DNA of 64,000 nucleotides from Dendrocalamus latiflorus (Eukaryota; Streptophyta; Magnoliopsida; Poales; Poaceae). This document shows, piece after piece, positions 35,090-45,254 of the stretch (positions are counted from its first letter, which is position 1; each line of letters starts with the position of its first letter). The stretch is from positions 31,453,606-31,517,605 of the forward strand of contig CM029644.1 in assembly GCA_017311315.1 (NCBI GenBank), in the 5' to 3' direction. Under the pieces are notes generated by a model that did not search any database, was not told the DNA's origin, and was given only the letters and a program-made list of their open reading frames with translations. Made by a program: the position numbers and the translations under genes.

Positions 35090-38029
35090 ATGGCCTCCAG
35101 TAGCGAGCACGGCCAAGCGGTTGGTGGCCCTGACATTCGCCGGCGGTCCTCGCCGTTGAAGGTGAAATATGCGCTCCAAGAGCGCGACCCGGCGGCGGCG
35201 GACCAGGAGCGGCTGGTGGCGGAGGAGGAAGGCACGTTCTCCGGCGAGCTAGGCCCCTCGCTCGTGACCGAGAAGATGATCCAAGGGCTCTTGCGGGCGG
35301 GGAAGTTGTCCGGACGCCAGGACGTACGATTGCCCGCCGCCGCCGAGACGGAACCGCATCCCGAGAGGTCGGAGGCGGTCGTATTCGTTTCCTTTTTCGA
35401 CGCGGGGCTCCGGATCCCAGTGGCGGCTGTGGTGGGCGACGTGCTGCGGACCTTCGGGCTGGAGCTGACGCAACTGACTCCGAACGCCGTGGCCCGGCTC
35501 GCGGTGTACAGCTGGGCCTTGCGCTCGGGGGCGTGTTGGCCCAGCGCGTCGCTGTTCGCCTATCTTCACGAGGCACGATGCCAGCCCAAGGGCCGGAAGG
35601 ACGAGACGCTGTCGAGCTTCGGTAGCGTCACTTTTATTCTTCGCCCGTCGTGCAAGAAGCTCTTCCCTGCGAACTCAACTCGCGGGAAGTGGGAGTCTTA
35701 CTGGATGAAGCGGTGGTTCTACCACCGTGTGGAGAGCGGGAGCGGCCTTGAGTGCACAGGTCGACCGATCGCGTTCAAGCCCTCGCCCGGCCGAACGCTC
35801 GATGATGAGGACAAGCGGAGGGTCAAGCGGCTCGTCGGTGTGGCCGCCCGCCTCAACATGCGCGACCTCGCCGAGGAGTTCGTGATGTACGGCGTGGCAC
35901 CGCTTGCCTACGACTAGCGTCTTGCCGCCGAGTGGCGTCGAGACGACAATGTTTCGCCATAGGTCTGCTTGCTGCCGGCGCCGCCCGGTCTTCGTAAGCC
36001 TCGATCGCGTCCCTCCTTTGTTCATGCGAAATGCGCTACATGCTGATGCTATTCTCCTTTGCTTCAGGGATTTCCTTGGAGGAGGCGGAGCAAGCCGTGC
36101 GCGTATTCCTGGGGCCGTACACTGTCAGGGAGCACGAGCAGCGCGCGTCTGCTATCGCCGAGGCGGGGCTGGGGCGAATAAACCGCGTGTGCGAGGTCCT
36201 GGGCCTTGCCGTGCCGGATCGTGTCGCTCCAGACGATAGTGCAGCGAAGAAGAAGAAGACCCCGTCTCGAAAGAGGGGCCGCAGCGGGGCGCCTGCCGCG
36301 CCTGCTGCTAGTGTTTTCGAGGGCGCGGCGGACGCGGAGTCGGACTCGGCGAGATATGCCGATTCGGGCTTGGGTGGCGCAGGCGCCGAAGGCGAGGTAT
36401 CTTCGGCGAGCGTCCCAGACGGCGGGTTTGCCGCGGGCAGCCGGATGGGGGAAGTCTCACCGCCCGCCGAAGTCACCGAGGCGGACCCCGTGCGGACCGG
36501 CGATGCCGAGGTGGAGCCCTCGACCGCGACCGCTGTGGTGCCGGAGGCGCCCTCCGCGGGGGCGCACGTAGCCGTGCTGTCTTTACCAACAGCAGCGGAA
36601 ACCGAGGTGCCCCCTGCGACAACTGCCACCGTGGAACCTTCGCCCCCGGGCGCGGCAGCCGCGGGGTCTTCCCCAACCACGGCTGCGGGGGCGGTGTCGC
36701 TGCTGGCTGCCCCGGCCAAACGGCCGTGTGTGCGGCCGGAGCTCCACCGGACACCGCGGGGATTCGTCGTGGCCACGGGCATCAGAAGCTTGTGGGACTC
36801 CAGCGCAAGCACCGGGGGCCCTGCGGCCTATGCGCCTTCTGCTCCTCTGGCCACACCGCCCGCTGTCCAGGGACAACCGTCGTCCTCCCCGAACGCGGAG
36901 GCTTCTGCCCGCGGCGGGACCATTCCTTCTGCTACCGAAGGTAGGGTGGCCAGCTTAATCTGGTGTATGACTTTATGCCTTGCGGTGCTCACCTGCATCC
37001 CTATTTGCAGCGTTGCTCATTCCGGAGACGCTGAGGGTGTGGCGCGGGATTGTGAATGACGCGGCCACCAGCGTCGACCCGCAAGTGCTGCAGACCTACG
37101 GGGCGGGGCGCCTCGAGGACGCCTTCGAGGTGTCTGGGGTGAGGGTAAGTACTCATGCGACCACGCCTGGGCTTAGCTGAGCTTGCTAAGTCTTTTCCCT
37201 TCTACAGACACTTGTGCTGGGGCAGGCCCTGCAAACGGCCTACGCTCGTAGCCGAAAGGCGCTCGAGGATAGGCTGCGGGCCGCCGAGGAGGAGCTGCGC
37301 GAAGCCTCTGGCGCCCGCTCTGCCCAGGACGCCCGCATCCGCCAGCTAGAAGCGGAATGCGCCGAAGCTAGGGCGCACGCCGAGGGACTTGTTGCGTCGG
37401 CGCGGGAGTCAGCCGCGGCAGCTGCTGAACAGAGGTTTGCGGCGGAGCGGGACGGGCTCCTGGAGCAGGTCGCCTCGCTAGAGAAGGAAAAAGGCGAGCT
37501 TGCCCTGACTCTAGCGGAGCGTAACCAGACACTTGGCGACGCCTCGGTGGTTGCGTGGGACGCCATGCAAGCGCTGGAGAGCCATCTTCAAGGGCTGGTA
37601 GCTGAGGTGCTGGGCCGCGCCTTCGGCCCGGAGGAGTTGTCTCGGACGCTCTGCTGGGTCGGGGATGCCGCCAACGTCGTGCGCGACGCGGCGACGTCCT
37701 TCGGCACCCACTGCGCGTACACGTCTGCATGCTTGGTGTGCGCGCTCCTGCAGCACCGCGGTTGTACGCACGTCGCCGCGCTGGATGACCCCCAGCTGGA
37801 GATGCCTGGCGGGGCCGGAGTAATGTCCGGCGCCGTCCGCTCCGCTCGCCTTGCCCTCGGGCCCTTCTTCGACCGGATCTGGGCTTATGTCGGGCCGGAT
37901 GCTACACGGATCGAGCTCCAGAAGTCGCTCTACGGGACGGGGAGCCTCGGCCAATTTCTGGACGGGGTCCCTCGACGCGACGATGGCGGCGCTGGGCCCT
38001 CCGAAGGCGCCGGGAACCCGCAGGTCTGA
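35090..38029 (+). CDS. Spliced antisense gene of the Gypsy element (putative gypsy-type transposon protein)
   Basis: It runs opposite to gag. Exon 1 (from ATG 35090) encodes 275 aa with VTEKMIQGLLRAGKL, FFDAGLRIPVAAVVGDVLRT and KWESYWMKRWFYHRVESG, the plant domain often labelled putative gypsy-type transposon (Transposase_28-like; the name comes from memory). TAG at 35915-35917 ends this frame, but similar coding sequence seems to continue (RLAAEWRRDDN), so the stop may be a nonsense change. Later exons are 36068-36940, 37011-37144 and 37208-38029, with GT-AG borders in consistent phase. They encode GISLEEAEQAVRVFLGPYTV, a Pro/Ala/Ser-rich linker with a KKKKTPSRKRGR basic cluster, ALLIPETLRVWRGIVNDAAT and a coiled coil rich in Ala, Glu and Arg (about 37230-37520), then a conserved-looking C-terminus. 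The function of such proteins is unknown. Confidence 0.7.
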
Positions 38030-38439
38030 CGCTGTGGTGCCTAGGTGTAGGCGTACGTTGTACTGTTCCTTGTCTTTGCGAATAAAGTACACACTTGCTG
38101 CATGCATTCTGACTTTCGCCTATATCCCGGGCAGCTTCCTTGCTGGGGCCGGCTTCGTGCGCCGACCTTTCAACCCGGCGACGCCTTCGACGCTGGCGAA
38201 GGGCCGAAGAGTCGCTGGACTTTTGGGCGAGCCGGCCTTCTTCGAGCGAGGCCCCATCTTTAGCGCGTGTTAAGGACGAACCCGCGGGGTAGCGGCTTAG
38301 AGCGGCAGGGATGTTGCCGGACCTTTGTACTTGTGATTTTTTCGGTATGCAGACTTCCTGGCATTTTAGGATATGCGCTGTGTGTTGATGCCACCGTTGG
38401 CGAAGTAGCTGCGCCAAGATCCTTAGAACGGACAGCCCG
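38030..38439. other. 3' flank of the antisense gene
   Basis: Non-coding. An aataaa-type signal (gcgaataaagtac near 38079) could serve as the polyadenylation signal of the plus-strand transcript. Confidence 0.45.
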
Positions 38440-39300
38440 TAGACTGACGTATGCGGCGGCGGACCTCCGCGCTTTGCCTTTCTTTATAGTCCGGAGACTC
38501 GCGCGTGCGGAGGCGGACCTCGACGCTACGTCTTATTTAGAGTCTGTGGACTAGTGCGTGCGGAGGCGGACCTCGACGCTACGACTTCCTTTATAGTCCG
38601 GAGACTCGCGCGTGCGGAGGCGGACCTCGACGCTACGTCTTATTTAGAGTCCGTGGACTAGTGCGTGCGGAGGCGGACCTCGACGCTACGACTTCCTTTA
38701 TAGTCCGGAGACTCGCGCGTGCGGAGGTGAACCTCGACGCTACGTCTTATTTAAAGTCCGTAGACTGATGCGTGCGGAGGCGGACCTCGACGCTACGACT
38801 TCCTTTATAGTCCGGAGACTCGCGCGTGCGGAGGCGAACCTCGACGCTACGTCTTATTTAAAGTCCGTAGACTGATGCGTGCGGAGGCGGACCTCGACGC
38901 TACGTCTTATTTAAAGTCCGTAGACTGGTGCGTGCGGAGGCGGACCTCGACGCTACGTCTTATTTAAAGTCCGTAGACTGGTGCGTGCGGAGGCGAACCT
39001 CGACGCTATGTTTTATTTAAAGTCCGTAGACTGATGCGTGCGGAGGCGGACCTCGACGCTACGTCTTATTTAAAGTCCGTAGACTGGTGCGTGCGGAGGC
39101 GAACCTCGACGCTACGTCTTATTTAAAGTCCGTAGACTGGTGCGTGCGGAGGCGAACCTCGACGCTACGTCTTATTTAAAGTCCGTAGACTGATGCGTGC
39201 GGAGGCGGACCTCGACGCTACGTCTTATTTAAAGTCCGTAGACTGGTGCGTGCGGAGGCGAACCTCGACGCTACGTCTTATTTAAAGTCCGTAGACTGGT
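38440..39300. repeat. Tandem array of about sixteen 53-bp units
   Basis: The unit contains gtgcgtgcggaggcggacct, cgacgctacg and tcttatttaaagtccgtaga. Starts spaced 53 bp apart were read at 38881, 38934 and 38987. The left third alternates two variants (tttatagtccgg and tttagagtccgt). Confidence 0.93.
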
Positions 39301-39344
39301 GCGCACGAGGGCGTCCCCCCGGTGCGTCTTTTGTTTATACTCAG

Positions 39345-40180
39345 GCCCGTCACCTTTGGCTACGGCGAGTGCACACGCGAACATGCGACTTCGATTTATA
39401 CTCAGTCCCGTACACCTGGCTACGGCGAGTGCACACGCGAACGTGCGTCTTTGTTTATACTCAGGCCCGTCACCTTTTGGCTACGGCGAGTGCACACGCG
39501 AACGTGCGACTTCGATTTATACTCAGTCCCGTACCCCTGGCTACGGCGAGTGCACACGCGAACGTGCGTCTTTGTTTATACTCAGGTCCGTCACCTTTTG
39601 GCTACGGCGAGTGCACACGCGAACGTGCGACTTCGATTTATACTCAGGCCCGTACCCCTGGCTACGGCGAGTGCACACGCGAACGTGCGTCTTTGTTTAT
39701 ACTCAGGTCCGTCACCTTTTGGCTACGGCGAGTGCACACGCGAACGTGCGACTTCGATTTATACTCAGGCCCGTACCCCTGGCTACAGCGAGTGCACACG
39801 CGAACGTGCGACTTTGTTTATACTCAGGCCCGTCACCTTTTGGCTACGGTGAGTGCACACGCGAACGTGCGACTTCGATTTATACTCAGGCCCGTACCCC
39901 TGGCTACGGCGAGTGCACACGCGGACGTGCGTCTTTGTTTATACTCAGGCTCGTCACCTTTTGGCTACGGCGAGTGCACACGCGAACGTGCGACTTCGAT
40001 TTATACTCAGGCCCGTACCCCTGGCTACGGCGAGTGCACACGCGAACGTGCGTCTTTGTTTATACTCAGGCCCGTCACCTTTTGGCTACGGCGAGTGCAC
40101 ACGCGAACGTGCGACTTCGATTTATACTCAGGCCCGTACCCCTGGCTACGGCGAGTGCACACGCGAACGTGCGCCTTTGT
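39345..40180. repeat. Tandem array of 121-bp dimers (60 + 61 bp)
   Basis: Each monomer begins ggctacggcgagtgcacacg. Two alternating types differ in acttcgatttatactcagg...cccct against tctttgtttatactcagg...cacctttt. Nearly seven dimers are present. No monomer contains a stop in any of the three forward frames, so three overlapping open frames of 321, 315 and 135-176 codons arise. They are by-products of the repeat. Confidence 0.93.
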
Positions 40181-40434
40181 TTTATACTGCGGGAACGCGC
40201 GCGTTGGCTAAGCCTGCGCGCGCCTTCACCGCGTACTTGCGCGTGATAAAGAAAGATTAGCGACAAACGGCGATCTTCATTACATCCCCGTTTGCGCGGG
40301 TGAGCAACTGCAAAGGGTGGATATACTAACCGTTTGCCCTTGGTGCGGCCAAAGCCTCTAGTCGCTAGACATCTGCAGGGCCCGCCAAGGCGCCTGGGAA
40401 TGGCCCCGCGGACCTCCGGGCGGTGACGCCAGCT

Positions 40435-42936
40435 CTAGGAGTGCCGTTGGGCTTCGCGACGCGGGCACCTGGTACCTGGTTCGATGCGCTGGGCCATATC
40501 CTGGTCGCCTCGGACGGTGATGATGGTCCGGGGACCTGGGATCTTCATGCATAGATAGCCGTGATGCGGTACCGCGCCGAAGGAGTTGAGGATTGGGCGC
40601 CCTAATATGGCATTGTGGGGGTACGGAAGGTCGACCACATCGAAGGTGGCATCTTCGGCCCACACATTGTCATCTCGGCCGAAGGAGACTTGAAGACCTA
40701 TTTGGCCCAGCGCCCGCAGGGGCTGTCCCCCGAAGCCCTGCAGTGGGATTCCCGGGGGCCCTAGGCGGCTTCGAGGGATCCCCATCTGGTCGAAGGCCGC
40801 CACAAACAATACGTTCGCGGAGCTACCGCCGTCCACCAAGGCGCGCCCCACGTCGCATCCCGCGATAGTGGCCCGGATGACCAGGGGGTCCTGATGAGGG
40901 AAGTCCACACCCTGGGCGTCGTTGGGTGTAAATGTAACTTCGTGCTGCGCCCAATCCGGCGGTGCTTGCGCTGGGTATGCCGCCACGTGATGTAGTCTTC
41001 GCGCATAGGCCTTCTGCTGCCGTGCCGAGGCGAATTCCAGCACAGAGCCTCCGGATGTGACGTTAATGACCCGGCGGTAGGTTGCGTCCGGGGCCTGCAG
41101 CGACAGGAGGCCCTCCCGAGGCTGCTGGACGTGAGCTTGGATCCGTAAGGTGCCTTCCTGGGGTTGCATCCCTTGCGCCTGTACCTGCATGGGGGCCTCG
41201 TATGGGAATTGGACGTGGGCCACCGCAGGCGGGCGCGCCTCCGGGTTCCTGTCCCTAGCGACGCTGTCGCGGAGCGCCGCGATGGAGGTGCAAGCGCGGG
41301 TATCATGATTGCCGCGGCCGTGGACTACGCACCACAGTCTCTGATGCTGGTCGTCGTAATCTTCACGACCCTTATCGTCGCGGCCCCTGCCACGGCCGCG
41401 CCCCCGACCGCCTCGGCCCGCGGGAGCACCTTCGTCGGACCCGCCTTCGATGTCGAGGACGTACCGGTTTCGCCTCGACCTCTGCTGGCCGCGCTTGGGC
41501 TGATCGGACGACTCCTTATGCGAGGCGTCCCTGCGGTCGGGCGCGTCCCTGGACGACTGCTGCTTACGTTTTCCCTTCGAAGAACCACCCTTCGGCGGAT
41601 CTTCGGCTTTTGCCGAGGCTCCGGCCTGGTTGGTGTCGGAGTCGTCACCTTGTCTTCGCCGCGCGTCTTCCTCCGCCCTCGCATATTCTTCCATTTTGTC
41701 GAAGAGCTTCGCCACCGTCTTGATTGGCTTTCGCGCATTGTACTCGGCCATCGGGCCCGGGCGAAGGCCCTGTATAGCTGCATTAACGATGGTGGTTTCG
41801 TTAACGTCTTTCACTTGGCATCGAATCTTGGCGAAGCGTTTGAAGTAGTCCCGGAGCTTCTCCGAGGGTTTTTGCTTCACAGCAAAGAGTTGGTCCGCGT
41901 CGACTCGGTCGACGTAGTTTCCTTGAAAGTTGTTGTGAAGGCGGACGCGAAGCTGCTCCCACGCGTAGATGGAGCCCGGCTCTATGGTAAAGAACCAAGA
42001 GAGCACCACTCCTTGCAGCGCGAGGGGGAGTCCCTTCGCCTTCGTGGTGTCATCTCCGCCCGCGGCTTCGATCGCGGTTTCGTACACGCGCACGAACTCA
42101 CGGGGGTCCGTGTCGCCTTTGTACGAGTCGACGGCGCTAGGGAACTTGAAGTCTTCGGGCCATGCCGCCTGCTGCAGCCCCGCCGAAAGCGGGGACTCTG
42201 GATCTACGCGCCGCAGCGGCACACGGCTAGATGTGGGGGCTTCGCGACTGTCCGCCCTCTCCGGCGTGGGCTCGGTCGCGATTGCCGGCGCGGCCTGCTG
42301 GCTCCGAGCCTCTTGCATATCTCGGACGGCTCCGCGAAGGTCCCCTAGCTCCCGCTGGAACGTGTTGAGGGCCGCCAGTAGGGCGCTTTCCACCGCCTGC
42401 GCGGGCGGGGTCGCCGGTGCTCCCAACGGGCGGATCGGCGCGGGGACGACCGCGTCGCGAGATCCCGAGCTGCCGGTCGCTCCGTCGTGGCTACCTCGAA
42501 CCGCCCGGTCCGCGCCGCCGGCGAGGGTTGCAGTGGGGGCGGCGAGGTCGGCTGTCGTTGCGTCGGCGGGGTCGGTTGTCGCCGCACCCGCGTCGACGTC
42601 TTCGACCGCGGGGTCCGTCCTCGCAGCGCCGGTGACGGGGCGGGTCGTCGCGGTGCCGGTGACGGGGTTGGTCGTCGCGGTGCCGGTGACGGGGTTGGTC
42701 GTCGCGGTGCCGGTGGCGGGGTTGGTCGTCGCGGTGCCGGTGACGAGGTTGGTCGTCGCGGTGCCGGTGACGAGGTTGGTCGTCACCGCGCGAACGTCGA
42801 CGTCTTCGGCCACCGCGCCTGCGTCGCTACCCGCGCCCGCCGCTGCCGATGCCGAAGCCCTGGTACTCATACGACGCTCCGGCCCGGCCGCCTTCTTTCC
42901 CTTCGCCGCCGCTGAAGAAGCTTTTTTCGGTGCCAT
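40435..42936 (-). CDS. Gypsy gag-protease polyprotein
   Basis: Minus-strand frame of 833 aa from the ATG at 42936 (MAPKKASSAAAKGKKAAGPE); the open frame extends upstream into the LTR. Residues 1-110 are low-complexity and include six TTN(L/P)VTGTA repeats. A gag capsid-like domain covers about 255-430 (WPEDFKFPSAVDSYKGDTDP, VLSWFFTIEPGSIYAWEQL, LRDYFKRFAKIRC). A basic Arg/Gly region and a C-x2-H-x4-H-x4-C knuckle (CVVHGRGNHDTRAC, about 536-549) follow. An aspartic protease-like segment has ALVDGGSSANVLF near 700-710 and NAILGRPILNSFGA near the end. It would form virus-like particles and self-process. The frame ends at 40435 with no reverse transcriptase following, so any mobility needs enzymes from another element. 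No internal stop is seen. Confidence 0.9.
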   Translation of the reverse strand: MAPKKASSAAAKGKKAAGPERRMSTRASASAAAGAGSDAGAVAEDVDVRAVTTNLVTGTATTNLVTGTATTNPATGTATTNPVTGTATTNPVTGTATTRPVTGAARTDPAVEDVDAGAATTDPADATTADLAAPTATLAGGADRAVRGSHDGATGSSGSRDAVVPAPIRPLGAPATPPAQAVESALLAALNTFQRELGDLRGAVRDMQEARSQQAAPAIATEPTPERADSREAPTSSRVPLRRVDPESPLSAGLQQAAWPEDFKFPSAVDSYKGDTDPREFVRVYETAIEAAGGDDTTKAKGLPLALQGVVLSWFFTIEPGSIYAWEQLRVRLHNNFQGNYVDRVDADQLFAVKQKPSEKLRDYFKRFAKIRCQVKDVNETTIVNAAIQGLRPGPMAEYNARKPIKTVAKLFDKMEEYARAEEDARRRQGDDSDTNQAGASAKAEDPPKGGSSKGKRKQQSSRDAPDRRDASHKESSDQPKRGQQRSRRNRYVLDIEGGSDEGAPAGRGGRGRGRGRGRDDKGREDYDDQHQRLWCVVHGRGNHDTRACTSIAALRDSVARDRNPEARPPAVAHVQFPYEAPMQVQAQGMQPQEGTLRIQAHVQQPREGLLSLQAPDATYRRVINVTSGGSVLEFASARQQKAYARRLHHVAAYPAQAPPDWAQHEVTFTPNDAQGVDFPHQDPLVIRATIAGCDVGRALVDGGSSANVLFVAAFDQMGIPRSRLGPPGIPLQGFGGQPLRALGQIGLQVSFGRDDNVWAEDATFDVVDLPYPHNAILGRPILNSFGAVPHHGYLCMKIPGPRTIITVRGDQDMAQRIEPGTRCPRREAQRHS
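42622..42783 (-). repeat. 27-bp coding tandem repeats in gag
   Basis: Six copies of a 27-bp unit encode the 9-residue repeat TTNPVTGTA with small changes (NLV, NPA, RPV). They are in frame and likely length-variable. Confidence 0.88.
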
Positions 42937-42990
42937 CCTTCTTCTTCGGTCTTCAGGCTTGTCCTTGTCCTCCCCACGGACGGCGCCAAC

Positions 42991-43242
42991 TGTTGTGGCT
43001 ACAGACCAAACAGAGAGAGAGAGAGATGGTAGTGGAGAGTGATGAAGATGAATGTAATGGCCTAGGGTCCTCCCCATGGCTTGTACTCATACACACACAC
43101 ACATGAGGAGTGCTTTTACAGTTATACCCTTACATCTGGTTATCCCCTCTGGGGGCAGTTATGTCATTACACATGGCCTATTCTAGGCCTTATAATCTCC
43201 TACCAGGCCTGCTGGGTTTAGGTGGGGGCCATCCCTACGACA
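42991..43242 (-). repeat. Gypsy 5' LTR (intact, 252 bp)
   Basis: Starts tgttgtggctacagacc and ends ccctacgaca on the plus strand. In minus orientation it is TGTCG...CAACA, followed by the primer-binding site. It contains a (ga)n and a (ca)n tract where it differs in length from the split copy. Confidence 0.93.
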
Positions 43243-43369
43243 CATATGATCCTATAGCTTAAACTACGGAACTCAATTAGTTACCTAAGTAATCCTGCAC
43301 ACAAACACAACCACCTCATGCTCCCAAATTCCGTTACTACACTACCAAGAAATCAAAAGACAGATACAC

Positions 43370-44005
43370 ATGGCACTTCTAGAGGAGCTTTGAGAGTCTC
43401 CATCAGCTCCTACTCTCTCGCCTTGTTCTCCTACCGCTACCGCTAGGCCTCTTCGTCTCCACCCGCATCGAGCTCATCGAGCCCACCATCCTCACCTCCG
43501 ATCCCCTCAATCCCCTCCTCAAGCACGGCCGCAGCGAAAGGATCATCCTTCTCCTCCTCCCCACCCAGCGTCCACAGCTCGTCGTCGCCAGCCGGTGCCG
43601 CCTTTCCCGCCGCGGGGGCGGACGCCGCCTCCTCCTTGTTGATCTCCTCGAACACGTCAACCTTCTCGCTGTCCTCCGCTCGGAAGCCCTTCGCCCACGG
43701 GTCCTCCACGGCGGCGCTCGATCCTAGTGGCGCCTCGCTAGTGGTGGCGGCGGTAGTGGCGTCTTCATTGGCAAAGGGGTCCGGATCGCCGGATTCCGGC
43801 GTGAAGACCCTTGGCTTGTTGGTGTCGTCGTCACGGCCGGAGGTGGAGAGGAACCGCGGCGAGAGGAGGCGGGAGGGGAGGGGCGGGGAGGCGACGAAAT
43901 GGAAGAGGAGAGGAGAGAGGGGGAGGCGGCGGCGGTTGTCGGGGCTAGGATTTGGAGACCGTGGCGGAGGTGGCGGGAAGAGTGGACGCGGCGGCGTAGC
44001 AGCAT
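43370..44005 (-). pseudogene. Ribosomal protein S9 relic, exon 1
   Basis: The ATG at 44005 begins a mitochondrial presequence-like stretch (MLLRRRVHSSRHLRHGLQIL). Between about 43935 and 43860 the frame shifts by one base and continues RFLSTSGRDDDTNKPRVFTP, then DPWAKGFRAEDSEKVDVFEE and DELWTLGGEEEKDDPF. After DEEA the frame meets TAG at 43443-43445 and at least two more in-frame TAGs within the next 40 bases, yet readable METLKAPLEVP follows up to a possible donor at 43370 (ccat|gtgtat). That ending has the right phase to join GPNHAFGDLIV at 25538. Assigning this exon to the same S9 gene is inference from strand, order, phase and acidic mitochondrial-protein character. Confidence 0.62.
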
Positions 44006-44720
44006 GGTGGCGCGCGGAGGGAGGCGGCGACCATTCGTGGACGGCTAAGATTTTAGCGGCCTAATTCGTTTTACTTTCTCGTTTCCGCTTTCTCTGGGAG
44101 AACGTGAGACAAACGGGAAGTCATGCTTCATTTTGGTGGAGAGACATATTTTGTGAACTCCATATCTTGCTTTCGAATACGAAGCTGTGGTAGCGTCTTA
44201 TTGCTTGTAGGCAGATTTGCGTACGAACTTGTCCGTGAGCCGAAATACGCGCAGCATTGACTTAGGGTCTGTTTGGGACTGCTCTGCTCTAATTTTTCCA
44301 GCTCTGCCCCACCAACTCCACCATGGAGCAGCTCTACTGTGGAGTTCCTGGAGCAGGTGATCCTGTTTGGCATGTAGCTAACTCCAGCTCCAGGAATATG
44401 AGGTTTCCCTGAGAAAGGTTCAATGTGCCCCTGAATGATGTTTGGTGTATGTTTTGATGTCTGCGGAGCATATGTAACTGAATGTTTTTGTTGCCAATTG
44501 AAATATGATGTAAAATATTATAATCGCAATTAATTTATTCGAGAAAACCAAAAAACAAATATTTTGGTCAAATAATTCCATCCTTTTGTCCCACAAATTG
44601 CAACGTGCATGATAGATAATTAACAAAGTCCATCATTTGAATACAAATAATTGTCCACAGATAATTAGAGAGTAGTTTAAACCAAAATGACTACGAATGC
44701 AAGTGTTCCGATACATAATT

Positions 44721-44912
44721 CTAGCTGCAAGCTAGAGAAATTACGGTTGCCAACTCATCACGGAATGCATCCATAGTAGGAGCATTGGGTTCCATAGTAG
44801 ACCCATTTGATGGAGCTACATATTGTGCAAAGTTCCACATGTCGAAAACAAAATCAAGCACAGAATGCTTGTCATATTGCCCAATGAGATGACCAAAAAT
44901 AACGATCATCAC
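44721..44912 (-). pseudogene. Possible transposase remnant in the Harbinger-type element
   Basis: A 63-codon frame ends MDAFRDELATVISLACS, loosely like the RD-x-LA ending of plant HARBI1-type nucleases. It is too short for a domain call. It could equally be a chance frame. Confidence 0.25.
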
Positions 44913-45254
44913 TGATCCAAGTTTCTAACACCACCACCACCATCATCAGGACATCACTACCTCACACAACATCAAGAGGCAATGTTACTCATCACTATAC
45001 AGCAGAGACACAAGCACATGCAACAACTAAACAAAAACTTACACCTATAAATCACGATTATTAAAGCACTTAGCTGTCTATGACTATTCCTCCCCAACCA
45101 AAACGAACAATAATCCACAGTGGGACACTAGTAAACTGAACAAATTAATCAAAGAATCAGAGACCACCCTTTGCAATCTCCTCCACTCTTTTCCCTCTCC
45201 CTGATTCCGACCGATCCGGCAATGGCGTTGGCGTTGTCCTGGCCGAGTTGATCA

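Larger units (their letters stand above)
26039..43242 (-). mobile_element. Tat/Grande-like Ty3-gypsy retrotransposon, pol-less, with nested Helitron
   Basis: The left end tgttgtggct at 26039 and right end ...ctacgaca at 43242 are flanked by the 5-bp duplication catat (26034-26038 and 43243-43247). On the minus strand the 5' LTR (43242-42991) runs TGTCGTAGGG...CCACAACA and is followed by a primer-binding-site-like TTGGCGCCGTCCGTGGGGA. Gag-protease follows. No reverse transcriptase, RNase H or integrase could be found before the 3' LTR. That space instead holds tandem repeats and an oppositely oriented spliced gene, an arrangement known from Tat/Grande-lineage elements. It is therefore non-autonomous. 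Hand comparison of the LTRs gives about five substitutions in roughly 240 aligned bases outside microsatellites, so the insertion is young. A 6.57-kb Helitron splits the 3' LTR. Confidence 0.93.

Noticed and set aside
36036..36812. 258-codon minus-strand frame
   Set aside because: Shadow of the Pro/Ala/Ser-rich part of the antisense gene. The plus strand has the splice sites and continuous coding logic.
33527..40180. CRISPR-like array appearance of the tandem repeats
   Set aside because: Units are directly abutting and homogeneous with no unique spacers, and the host is a plant. They are minisatellites inside a retrotransposon.
41164..43042. Long plus-strand frames of 394 and 357 codons
   Set aside because: Antisense shadows of the gag-protease frame. 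The gag domain, zinc knuckle and protease motif are all on the minus strand.
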